NCBI GenBank assembly: GCA_013399875.1 | Contig: VXAZ01008170.1 | Span: forward strand, 1,054,001 to 1,118,000 | DNA: 64,000 nucleotides | DNA from: Gymnorhina tibicen | Taxonomy: Eukaryota > Chordata > Aves > Passeriformes > Artamidae | Direction: 5' to 3' | Part shown: one piece after another, positions 22,351-34,500 of the stretch | Position numbering within the stretch: position 1 is the first letter of the stretch | Layout of the letters: each line of letters begins with the position of its first letter | Notes under the pieces: generated by a model | The model's input: the letters and a program-made list of their open reading frames with translations, nothing else | Databases searched by the model: none | Told to the model about the DNA's origin: nothing | Translations under genes and position numbers: made by a program

Positions 22351-25300
22351 GTTTACCTTCTTCTTTTAATTTCTGTAATCTAATAATTCTGTAATTTTTT
22401 TCAGTTTTCCACCACAAAGTAAAACATTTTTGCATTACTTCCAAATAATATAACTGCATTTTAAGGAAATTTAGTATTTCTTTTAGCTCCAATTAAAAAA
22501 AAAAACCCACAAACAAGAATGAGAGGAAGTGTTGCAACAGAACAGCACTAATCTCATTATTTTTGAAAGCATATTCTCTGCACAAACATCATAGATGCAG
22601 AAATAGGTAAAATTTAGGTACAACAAGACAGTGCATCACTTTGCACTGCCTTTCGCCTCCTTGAAAGAAGAACATCTTTGGAAGTGTTTACAGCTCAAAC
22701 CCTTCCCTTTGTAAGAACAGCTCTCATGCAGTCAGTTATTACATTTCAGGGGGGAAAAGTGAAAAATCTCTGTAGAAATGTTAGATATTACCAGGTATCT
22801 GGAGACCCAACTATGTTCTGTGCCTGTGACATTTAATCAGAAGCTTTAATTTCCAGTAGTTTAATGTATTTTGGGAAACCCCCCAAAGAAGCTGTTAACT
22901 TGCAAACTGACTCTTTTTGCTTATTTTGGTATTTAATTTCCTTTATGTTTTCACTACGCCTCCATTAACCAGCCATTGACTATTAGCCTGATCATTACAC
23001 TTCCCTTTGAAAATAATGATACAACAATGGCTTTATGTCCATTCCCAGCACTCTTGTCACAGTTTCAGTACCTATTACAGTTATTAAAATAGTGTCAGTT
23101 ACAGCTTTCCAGGCAGTGCTTTGAAATTCTGTGTGAAAATTATGCAGATTTGCTGATTTAATGATTAAGTTCAGTAGATACTATTTTTAATGTTGTCTCT
23201 AGATAAAGTTAAAAATAAGGGCATAACTCAAAAATTTGATCAGTAATTTCTGCCCTTAAAACAAAGCCTCTGACTGTTACACTTCTGACTTTTCATCAAC
23301 TTTTCCAAATTCTGTTATCTGATAGAAATAGATTTGTAACAGTTACTGGGATTTCTTTTGTTATTGTTGGATAGTTAAAGACTTCTGGCCTGAAACCAGA
23401 TTGCAATAAAACGTTAATTGATACATTCTCAGTATATCTGTCTTCCTTGGCAAATACGTTTCTTAGTTTAAACCCTATGTTAGTATTTAAATATATCTTT
23501 TTTGTTTATTACGGTTTTTTGTATTGCTTTACTGATCCTTTAATTTAAAACAGCAGAACTATTTAATTACTGATTAATAATAGCTTTTTGATGGCATTTT
23601 GGACTTAAGAGTATCAATTTTCTTTCATACTATCTAGCTAGAATTCTTGCTTCCAAGCCTTTCTGTTAAAATTAATTCTAGCATTAGGATGCTAGCCTTT
23701 TTCACTAGTTGCCTAATTAAAGTCCCAAATGATTTAGACATATGCTTAATGCTTAATCTGAGTTACATAATCTGACATGTAAGTGAAGCTGAGTGTATAT
23801 GTGCTTTAGAGACAAGGAGAGGGGCTGCTAAATTAGGCCAGGCTGAGAAATAGGGATTATTCTGGTGAAATCTCTGGTGGATAATTAATATCTTCTGTGG
23901 CAAGACAGCACTTCAAGCTCTGTGAGATTTTTGCTGCATGGTCTATGATAAATAGCAAACTTTTTATTTCTTGCTATTTCCATTCACAAAGGCATGATGA
24001 AAAAAGCCTGAACCTTTCTGGATTCCCTTTTGTGTGTTTGGAAGGTAGCTATGCTTCACTTTACTCTTGACAACAGAAAAATGTTATTTAATATATTGCT
24101 TTCTCTATTACAGTTTATTGGCAGAAAAGTCTGTCAAGTTTTAAAATAAGAGACAAACAAGATGCTGTAAAAACGTTTCTAGAAGTGACCTAAGCTGCAA
24201 AATTTTAGATTATCCTTAGTTCAGTTGGCAGGATAAGACTTATAATTAACATCATTTATTAGAACAGGGGGACTAGGTTAAGTTGTCTATATTACTCCTA
24301 CAAACCTTGTCCTGCCTGTGCTACTAGGCTGTTAAGGTTAAAGAAAATGAGCATTTGGGCTTAAATAGTAGTTTTGGTTGTCAAATTACATCAAATGCTT
24401 ATCAAACTATCAGTTTATGAGCATTTAAATTTTATTTCATTAAATATAAAAAAAGAATGTTTTTTGAGCTGACCATGGGAGTAAATGGGTCATGGTCATG
24501 ATGTGAGAAGAGAACCTACTCAGCTTTCAAATGAACACTGCAATCAATTACTGGGCAGATGCTGAGGTTTGCTGAGCTGATTTCCACGTGGTGTAAATGC
24601 ATTAATGTTGTAAATGCCAAAATTTAGCAAAGGTTCAAAATGGTTTCAGACAATGTCATGGAGGAAAAATCTCACAGGGGCTGTTATGTAAAAAAGTTAT
24701 CACCTCTAGCTCCTGAAGCTACTGATAAGATACCAGGGAAATACTTGGGGGAAGCATCACTACAGGATGCCACAATAATGTGACTCCATGGTAATTATAA
24801 TTTATATTAAAAGTTCAGGAAATTATTAATGAGCACTTTTATGAATACAATTCTTCCAAGAAATATAGCTATTACAAGCTTTTAAGTGAGCTTCATTTAA
24901 AAATGACCAGAATGACATTTAATTTCTTTTTAAAATATGCAAAACTCCAACTTTTGCTTTGTTATTAAGAAATAACAGCATTCAACTAACATAAGTAATC
25001 AAAGGCAATACTGCAGAGTATACATACAGATCTTTAATCAAAAGTGACTGCAATATAGATAGAAATATTTCTGACTTTCCTTAATCTTTTCGAGAGAGTA
25101 TTATATTTATACTAAAACCCAGAATTGAGTAAGAGTTGTGCATCTCCTCAATTAAGTAAATCCCTTTAAATGATGCACGTGCTTCTTGCCCCCATTTTGT
25201 GTCAATATTCAAATGTTTCAAATTCTTCAGTAACTTGAAAGTAACTAAGAATAAGCAACTACTACAAAAAGCTATGTCAAGCTACCAAGGACAAGTTTTC

Positions 25301-25650
25301 ACCTATTCCCAAATTCTCTAAAGGTCTAAGCTGCGTAGGACAAAGTCTTGCACAAGTAACAACTTTTCTGTGCTTGAAAACTTTTACTTTATTCATTTCC
25401 GTAGCTCCTAGAATGAAAATAAAGACCCCACACCAATTTTATTCCCAAACCACATTAATGAAAAGTTAAAGGTGAGAGTATAGTTAACATTAAAAGGCTA
25501 TAATAATGAAAACAAGCAAGCATTATATACTTAAAATACTTAATTGCCTCTATCTTATGTGAAATAAAGTCAAATGTGTGAAGGCATGGAAAAGTGCATG
25601 AATGCCACAAACATTTGCTGGACTCTGACTTATGGTATCATTACTGAACT
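22351..25650. other. Intergenic, AT-rich and free of open frames
   Basis: No open frame of 60 codons or more exists on either strand and I recognise no repeats. Frequent TAATTA-type and AATTAA cores occur. This is a reasonable place to look for distal regulatory elements, but nothing specific can be claimed. Confidence 0.5.
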
Positions 25651-25868
25651 GAGATTAATCTTTAATGTTATGATGGATATCACTGGAGGCTAGACAGTAT
25701 CCCAAATTCTTTTTCAAACCTTTGAGATTAATCTTTAATGTTATGATGGATATCACTGGAGGCTAGACAGTATCCCAAATTCTTTTTCAAACCTTTGAGA
25801 TTAATCTTTAATGTTATGATGGATATCACTGGAGGCTAGACAGTATCCCAAATTCTTTTTCAAACCTT
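25651..25868 (+). repeat. Exact 73 bp tandem triplication
   Basis: Units begin GAGATTAATCTTTAATG at 25,651, 25,724 and 25,797; the third ends at 25,868, two bases short of a full unit. Reading base by base I find no difference between copies. The unit itself is unique in the window. Perfect identity points to a very recent expansion, a length-variable locus, or an assembly artefact. Confidence 0.96.
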
Positions 25869-26667
25869 AAAAACCTAGACAGAAACTGCATACTATCAAG
25901 CATATGAGGCTGGTTTTTGCAAAAGGCCTTTGCAAGTATCAGGAACATTTTGTGTTAGTTTAACTAAAATCAATGTACAGGGAGCAGAGGTGGTTCCTCT
26001 GAGCTTGCTTTGATGTTGGAATGACATTTCTGTGTTAAAAAAAATAAGTTGTTGGTAAAAGCTTTGCAAATAACATTATTAAAAAAGAAGAATGTCTGAT
26101 CCCTCTTTAAGGAGAAATACAGACCAAATCCAACTGAAAAAAATAAACAAAAGTCTCTAAAGTGTAGCCTCAGTGGGCTTCATTTACAAAAGTTTCTATT
26201 TTCCCCCCACCTTGCCATTTCTCAACAGTGCTGTCTCATCCTGTGCTGAGATTAGAAAAAGTGGTCAGATGAAGAAAGGGCTATCACGGACATAGCAAAA
26301 TAGTTATGAAGTTAATGTCTAACAATCATTTGTATATTAAGATTATTTTTAAAAGGTTCAAAACCTAATCAAACCCTCCGCTGAAGTTGATTTGGTCTTA
26401 TATAACTAGCTAGTCTTGTAAAAAAATATATAAATATATATTTAAAAAAAAATATAATTTGCTAATTTTGTCCTGTATAATTAGCTAAAAAGCTAATTTT
26501 AACTTTAAAAAAGTATTATTAGTCATATTTGTCATACAAGACAATAGCAATTTTCTATTCTTCACATGGAACTATATTGTATTAGTATTCTTCTTTCACA
26601 GATAAATATACTCCATTTTACAAATGAAATAGGGTTTCATATAATAGATGCATTATAATAAAATAAG
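25869..26667. other. Intergenic, AT-rich
   Basis: No gene. A low-complexity AT stretch (about 26,418-26,460) contains repeated ATATAAATATATATTT-like text. Confidence 0.55.
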
Positions 26668-26905
26668 GTCATAGAATTATGCAATAATGTAGGTCAGAAA
26701 GCATCTCTGGTGACATTTGGCCCAAACTCCTGCTCAGAGCGGGGCTGACTTTGAAGTGAGATCTAGCTCTGAATTTTGACCATGTCGTATATGGTCTTTT
26801 CTGGCTGAGTTTGAAGCATCCCCCAAACAAGGAAATCCCACGGCCTCCCTGGGCAATAGTTTTCCTAATATTAAATTGGAATTTTCCTTCTCTCAAGCCT
26901 GCTGC
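26668..26905 (-). mobile_element. Old CR1 3' fragment
   Basis: The plus strand begins GTCATAGAATTATGCAATAATG, an altered inverted CR1 terminus. It continues with GCCCAAACTCCTGCTCAGAG and CCCTGGGCAATAGTTTTCC before AATTGGAATTTTCCTTCTCTC. Divergence is much greater than in the 16.3 kb or 9.8 kb copies. Confidence 0.72.
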
Positions 26906-29900
26906 CATCATTCTTTTGCTGGCCAGCTCTGGCCTTCTCTGGAATGTCCCACTACATAGCTGAAGTCAGTGATAGTTCCCCTCTTATCCCTCTCTCCTGA
27001 AGAGATCCCTTGGTGTCTTATACACCTGAAGGCAGAATGATTGTTTCTAACTTCTTTTGAGTTCATGTTTCTAAATCCACATTTTTCAAGCCTCCCTCCC
27101 TTAAATACCAGGTGGCACAGAGCATTCCACTGAACTTGTGAGCCCCTAAAAGTGTGTAGAGCTAAGTAAATTCCCTTTAGCCCCATATTGGTATTCTAAT
27201 GATGGTGCACTCAGTAACATGCTAAACTTTGATGGCTGTACCTCATTTTGTGTTCAATAAAAGATAACATGAGAGATCATTAGAGTAACTATGTCAGATT
27301 AAATGTATTTTCTTGTACAAAAGTCAAGTCCCTTCAGGAATCATTGCAATTTACTTTGTCTCATGGAGAACAATATTTTCCCACTAGACCTCAACACAAA
27401 GGGCCATTACAAAATGTAATTCATATTTCATATGTTCAGAAACGTTCAGCACAAATTACAAATGGAGACTTTAGTGAAGTATTTATGTTCTGTTACCAAC
27501 AAGATATGTATAAGTAATATGTGTCCCAGGGCTCCAGCCTACACTGCTTACATTTATTTGTTACAGACTGCACTTATACTTTGCAGTTAAACATAAGGTA
27601 AGTCATGTTGCTTCTTTGAAAACATAGAAAAGTGCAGCGGACAAAAACATTATTGTTTCTGAGATTTTCCAACAGCTGCAAAATGACGAAGGTGCCGTGC
27701 ATCACTTAACTGCTGGAACAGCGATATTCCACCCAAACTTCAAAGGGCTCTTCAGTGAACTTCACTTCTTTCCCCCTGAAAAACCTGAGGCTGTGTGAGT
27801 GCATTTAGAGACTAAAATGAAGCCCTTTAGAGAGCATTCTGTAGTGTCCAGAACATGGAAACACAATGTTCTAAGTACTAAAAAGTACACAGAGCTTGTG
27901 GTCTTTGAAACAAAAAACATAGGTCAATAAAAAATCCATGAGGCAAACAGAGTTTTCTTGCAGAAGGGTTTAAATACTATTGCATATATGGATGCAATAT
28001 GTTAAACCTGTTAGAGAGGTCCAGAGTGCTGTCTTCTCATAAACCAGTAGTTGTTCTTTTTTAAAATGTTTCTGTTTGATAGAAACTGCTACATCTGGAA
28101 GTGGTATTCTGCTAGACAGAATCACTAGACCAATGGTTTTCTGTTAGGATTATTCTGCTGTCCTTTACATAGCGTGTTCTTAAAATCACAGTTTATATAG
28201 TGTTAGTAGTAGAACAGTTTAAAACTCCGTTGACATGTGACTTTTGCAGTTCTTGAATTTCAATTTCAAACAGATTGTGACCATTGAAAATAATAGCAAG
28301 ACCAAGTCAGGAAAAGCAGAGTATCTGACAATTATGATCTTATATTTTCATTGCTATGCAATTATAAATTCAAGACAGTAGACATCTCATCCTGCAATAT
28401 TAATTTTGACTCACACTCACTAGCTGTTACTGTCACAGCATTTTTCCTTCATTCAGGTGAGTCACCTATCAGGGACCACATTAATGTTTCTTTTCTAAGG
28501 ACAGTCAATAGTGCAGCCAAGCAGCAGGGTGCTTCAGTCTCTAATTCTTTAATCTAATGTCTAACTTTACTCTCAGACTGTACAAAAGAGAGAGACAATC
28601 CCTTCCTATTTACCCCCCCACTCTGCTCTTTCCTCCCCTGTGGCAGCAGTAGTGTCTGTGTATGTGTGTGCATGTAAAATTACACACGTGGGGGTGTGTG
28701 TGCATGCAGAATTTTGAAAATAAATCTGAGAGAGTCTGGATTAGTGTGAAGGCACAGCACATCAGCACCATTTGTGACTGGTATTTTGTGTTTTGTCAGA
28801 GGACAAGGCCAAAATAATATCACTCATTTTATCTGGGCAAGCTGACAACTCTAGTGCTCCCCTGTGACACACGTGCCAATAATGGTAAAGACTTGCTAAT
28901 CTCCTATGAACCTTCCAGGAAAAAAAACCCAAAACAATTAATAAGGCTGTTCATTATAAATGAATAGGAGAAGAGCAAGTTACATTAGAAATGGAAGTAG
29001 CACTAAGACTCACCTCAAATTATTATCTTCACTAATGCTGTCCATATTTTTGAATGTGGGGAAACTGAAGAAGAAAATCAAATACAGGACCAGTAAAATA
29101 TGAAATTTGAAATGCTCAACTAGTTTATCAAAAAGAAGACTGAAAAGTGATATGAAGGCAGTGTCATAGAAAGGAGAAAATATCCAATAGTAGAGGATTT
29201 AGTAAAATCCAGCGTATAATCATGTAATAAAAATTTCAAGTTAAAAATAGGCAAATTCAAGTTACCATGAGGAGCAACGGCTTCTCCACCTTCACATCCA
29301 AAATTTATAGATTCCTTAAAAATATTCTGTTGTTACACAGGAAACATCTTGGGAGAGAGTTATGTGGTTCAGCACCTTATGTTATAGGTGAAGGGGGAGC
29401 AACATGACCATCACATAGTCCCCTGTAGTCTTATAATTCTGGAGATTGATAGAGTTGACAAAGTTGAAGATGATCTCAGTTGTTTTTATGCAACTGAAGT
29501 GGGAATCTTTTAAAAAACATTACTGATTACATTTGTAAATTAAACATGTGCTTGCATTTTAATAAGATTTTCTTACTGAAGCACAATATCCACTCGCCTC
29601 TGCTGTAGTGTAAATCCTGATGCAACATAACAGTGGTGATTTCTGTCAGGAGTAAGAACATGATACAGATGTGAGATGAAACAGAGGTTTGAACAGTTTT
29701 GCAGAAGACATAAAAATGTAGAAATAGCTAAATAAACAGTCATGGGTATGGTATGATTCAGATATTCAGTGTTGCATAGAAGCAAAAGATTTCTTCCACC
29801 AAAGTTTCACTGCTAAAACAGGAGATGATACCATTTTAGGCTTCATTTTGGTTGGTGGTAAGGACATTTAAGTGAAATGGAAAACAGAAAGAAAACTTAG

Positions 29901-30599
29901 ATAAGTGATCACAAGTCAATTCAGCATTAGCTAAATGTAAGGCTAAATATAAACAGACCTATAGCTATGTAAGAAGGCAAACCTGAATAAATAAAGGGAA
30001 CTGGGTACTGAATCCATGTAGAATGAAGTCCCAGAGCCTTCAACATTAAACCAAAGATGCTGATGTTATCAAAATTTGTCTCAAATCAATCGAAAAAAAC
30101 TGTGGGGAAGGACTTCAGAGCTAACTGGGTGAACAGTCACTCCAAGGAGGATGCCAACAACAAGCAGAGACTCAACGTGAAGTAGACCTTGCAGAGAACA
30201 GCAAAATGAATGACAAAGACTGATGAAGATGTAAATCTGCAACACAGTGACTGTTTGACCTCTGGATGGAAGGCATTTTCAGTTCAGCGTCAAAACTAAT
30301 GAATACTTGGACTCGGTTTCAAATAATGTGACGTTTTAGTGGGGGCAAAATGATGGAAAATGTTAATAAGATTGTTGAAACACAGGTATCTTCAACTGAG
30401 ATAGGAGTAACACTCAAGAAATGTTATTGAATTCTAGCTGGGGGAAATCAAATAATCTCAAAGAACTGGCAAAGGAATGTCCAGTTAAAACATCGCAAGG
30501 AAGATTTTTCAACAGTCTTGCAATCAGATGAGAACAACATTGGGGTATGAACTGGTGCTGGAAAAGTGAATATGATTAAAATTGTTGCAGACCTTGGAG
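26906..30599. other. Intergenic, no gene seen
   Basis: Apart from the GT-rich microsatellite near 28.65 kb I recognise nothing. The part after about 29,900 is A-rich on the plus strand and may be the worn upstream portion of the LINE remnant that follows. Confidence 0.45.
28650..28712. repeat. GT-rich imperfect microsatellite
   Basis: GTCTGTGTATGTGTGTGCATG, then TTACACACGTGGGGGTGTGTG. The repeat is interrupted and also contains short inverted AC/GT pieces. Confidence 0.75.
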
Positions 30600-31520
30600 C
30601 ATCATCTCAAGTGTTAATTATATTTTTGAAAGAAAAGATTAATAAGTATGGAAAGAAAAAAGAAAATAAGACAAAGTGCAGTAAGAACAAATCAAAGCCA
30701 GTCTTGTGGGACTGACAGAGGGAGTAGATTTTGTCAGTTTGATTTGCATCAGTGGGCCTGAAGAAGTGCCACGTGGGAAACCTCAAGCAAAACTGAGAAA
30801 ATGGGATTCACTGCAGAAAGTGTAAGTAAGGTAGGAAGCAAGGGAAGTAGGTGAGCAAAGACTGGAACAGGTAGTGCTGAAAGGGGCAGGTTCAAATATA
30901 AAGTGAGATGTTACTGGTTAGGCTCATGAACTTTTGAGTCAATCCTTTTTAATATTTTTTTGATTGAACGTTAAAATTGTTTTGGAGTTAGTCAGAGGAT
31001 ACTGGTACAAAGTCAAAAGCTCTGTCAATACTGAAGATTTCTGCAATACTACAGGGATGGACAACAGAGATGGAGAAGGGCTAACAACATTGCATTTTGA
31101 TATTGTAAGGCTTTACAGTGGAGGCGTGTCTTCCTGCCCAGAGGCAGTGAACTGAATCTGGATCAGGTGCACAGAGAGGCTAAGAGGACTAGAGATCCAG
31201 AGAACCCATCTTTATGGAAAGGACACTGCAGAAGGCTTGCTTGTTTATATAAGCAGATTGTAGTATGGAGGAGGCTATGATTGCAATCTACAAATATATC
31301 AAGTGTGTAAACACAGTGAGGGGAAATAACTCTTTTAATTAAAAGGCAATGTTGGCATAAGAAGAAATAGAGATGAAAAGATTGTAAATGCATTTAGATC
31401 TGGAATTGTGAGATTCCTAAGCATTATTCTAGTTCTTCCAGGGAAGTTATTGCAGCTAAAAAGACTTAACTTTGAAGTTAAACCAAATACATTTATTAAA
31501 TCAGTTTTAGGATACAATTG
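30600..31520 (+). mobile_element. Ancient CR1/L3-like LINE remnant
   Basis: Scattered recognisable pieces occur in sense order. TCAATCCTTTTTAATATTTT (30,939-30,958) fits the reverse-transcriptase LFNIF segment. AATGTTGGCATAAGAAGAAAT and GAAAAGATTGTAAATGCATT (31,347-31,394) follow, and then GTTCTTCCAGGGAAGTTATT (31,432-31,451) near the element end. A second copy of the AATGTTGGCATAAG segment lies near 50,182 in another remnant. No usable frame remains. Limits are approximate. Confidence 0.5.
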
Positions 31521-34500
31521 TTTGTGATATCAAGAGCCAGGACTCAAGGAAGGTCCTAGTCCTATGTCTCACTGAATTGTACTTAAGATCTTCATCAGCA
31601 CAATTATGTCTACAGGACAGCACTTACATGCACCTTTCTCTGTGTTTCTAGGAGTACAAGCATCTGCAGTTATTGAGGGAAAAAAGTAGTTTTTTTCCCA
31701 GGCTGGGAATAAGGCTAAAAAGAGTGCATTTATTACCAAAGGCATATAGCCCCTGCCATGCTTTCTGCCACAGCAGCTTATGAATGTATTTCTTTAGTTT
31801 TGGATTTATTTGCAATAGAAGAAAATTGTTCTTTATGAAGAAGGAGCTACAAAGTTAAGACTGAACTGGGGAGCACAAGCACAAGTGATAACAGACGGAG
31901 ACATTAAGTACAGATATACATTGAGTAGAAAGTAGGAACTCTGGACCCAGATGTGGGTGATGATGCTGTTTCTGTATTTAGTATAGCCAGACCTGTGACA
32001 CACTTAGTTCTAAAGCCTGTGGAAAAGCACCAGAAGAAACTACAGTCTCAGGATTTTTTGGTTTTGCTTTTCACACAGTGAAGGTATTGTGAGAAACTGG
32101 GGGGACTACGGAGTTGATATCAGCTGTGGAAGACTTCTGAGGGGGGTAACCAGCACATCCTCTGGGATCCAGTGAATAATGGAACAAGAGATGCAAAAGG
32201 TATGGGAAGAATTCAGAAAGGTCCTTAAAGAAAGCCTGAAGGATGTTCTGAAGTGATTTCAAAATTTACAGGGGAGACTGTATAAATTCAGAATGAGACC
32301 ATGCTATCTCAACAGAATATCTCAGAACTTGGAGAGTTTCTGAGTGGCTATTTTAAACTGCTTTTGAAAAATCAATTTCAACTATATAAGCGTAAATCAC
32401 TCCAAGATCTGTCTCAATGCCAGCACCACTGGTGCAGACTCACAGTGCAATGCAGCACGTCATTGTCTCCTGAGATAGGCTTCTACAGGCACCTCCTGTT
32501 CTGGGGAACCAGCAAGACTCATCTGCCACACAGGGACAAAACTTCAGTGTGTAGTTTGGTTTCCCCTTTGGCACAGCAGTCAGGATGATCTGGTGCCCTT
32601 AAGAGCTATGTGTGAAGAATTCATCCAAAATTCAGAACTGACGTTAGGTTAACTAGAGCACTCTTCTTCCACATCGCAGAAGAAACACTACATCTTTATC
32701 CTTACCTGACTACAAAGTTACGTAGCAAAAGCAAGAAACTGAGAGTAAAGGGAAAAAACTGTGTGGACCCTTTTTTTTCTTAATTTATCTATACGGATAT
32801 CTGCTGAAATGAATGCACCCACACATGAACACACACAAATTGAGTGTTCTTGTCCACCAGCTTAAATATGATGACACCTTTACAATGATTTGTTTAGACA
32901 TTTCAAATGATATGATTCTTCCTTTCTTACACTGCAGGGATTTAGGATTGGAAATAAGGGTTTTTTTTTAAAACTTTAAAAGCTAACTAGAGATGGACTG
33001 GAATTTGTTTGTCAGTTACACAACACTGAGAAGCAATTTTCTTCCAAAAGAGGCAACACAGTTCTTACACATGTAATAGCTGTCAGAGGGAAAGGATGAA
33101 TTTGGTAATGCCAAGACGTAAAAAGAAACATGTTTGGTTTAAGTGAAAGGTATTGTGGACGGAGATAATAAGGAAAAGAATGGAAGTTTTGGCAGAAATT
33201 AACTGAAATTCTATTGCACATGTTCAAGTTATTTTCTTCTTCATATATCCCCTTCCTGAAGAAATAGTTCAGCCAAATCTAATTAATCGTGAAGACAGTA
33301 TGGGCAATTAATTACAATATGCGGAAATGTGTGATTTTCCATTTGAAAACTGTTTTGGTGCTGTTTCTTCACAGGTACCAAATCTGCAGTTTAATTTCTA
33401 GCTGAAATTTATTGTTAAATTTTTAGTGCAGTCAAAGCATGTCTTTGAAGACTTTGGAATCATCAGCATTTTTTGGAGGCAAATTACTTATTTCAGTCTG
33501 GAAATATGGGATTAAAAAACTGCCTATGGGCAAAAATATTGAAGAAGAAGAGCAGGAACTAGATCTTCTCTTATACCAACCACAGGCTATATATTCTGCT
33601 CAAAATATTTCAGGTGCTATCCTACTAAAGCTGCCATCTCTGAGGGCTACTGCACCTACCTCCAGCTCAGCCGTATGCCACACATTCCCTTCCACCCCTT
33701 TGCATGTGCAGAGAGGATCCTCTTCTGCAAGCTGGTCTGCCCCAAACTTAATCAGTGATTTTTAAAGGTTTCAGTTGGAACTGGCTCTTCACCTGTTTGT
33801 GTTAATGCCAGTGCAAGGGACAGTCACGTCCTCTCAGTTCTGCATCAGCACCAGGTCAGATGAGAAGGTCCGTGGACCTCCATCTGCAGTGGTTCAGTTG
33901 TTCGCTTTGGCAACAATTGGTTCACACAAGTCCCTTCTCCTGCTGTGGGGAGTAAAGACAAATCTAGGTCTTAAAAGCTATTTTAATCACTCGGAGAAGG
34001 AATATTTGGAAAAAGGAGAAAGGACAGATTCCTGATTTCTTCTCTTTACAGCATTTCCTTTTCTAGCATAATCAGACATTTTTGTAGGGTGGTGAGAATG
34101 CCATAAACACTATACATAGTTCCACTCTGCAGGTAACATTGACAACAAGCAGTGCAGTCATTCTCACAAGCCCACTCTTCATCACAGTGGTTTCAGACAA
34201 AGTGAAACATCTCCAGATGGGGACACTGGGAAAGTGGTGCCTCAAAGTAAATTGTAGGTTGATGGTTATGATGCTCTTCAGTCAAGTGCAAGCTCTATCT
34301 CACATCCTTCATGTATGTATCACAGCAGGTAGTTGTATAAAATGCCTCATATCTTCCTAAACAGTGCAAATACAACAACTCTTTTGTTTAGCACCCAAAT
34401 CCAATGAATTATCCATTATTTCTGAAATCATGGTTGTAATAGGGCTACGTGCAGAAAAATGTCTGATGTGACTTTCAGATAAATAGTAGTAGGCTTTTTT

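Noticed and set aside
25651..25868. CRISPR-like array
   Set aside because: The 73 bp units abut directly with no unique spacers, and the DNA is vertebrate nuclear. It is a plain tandem repeat.
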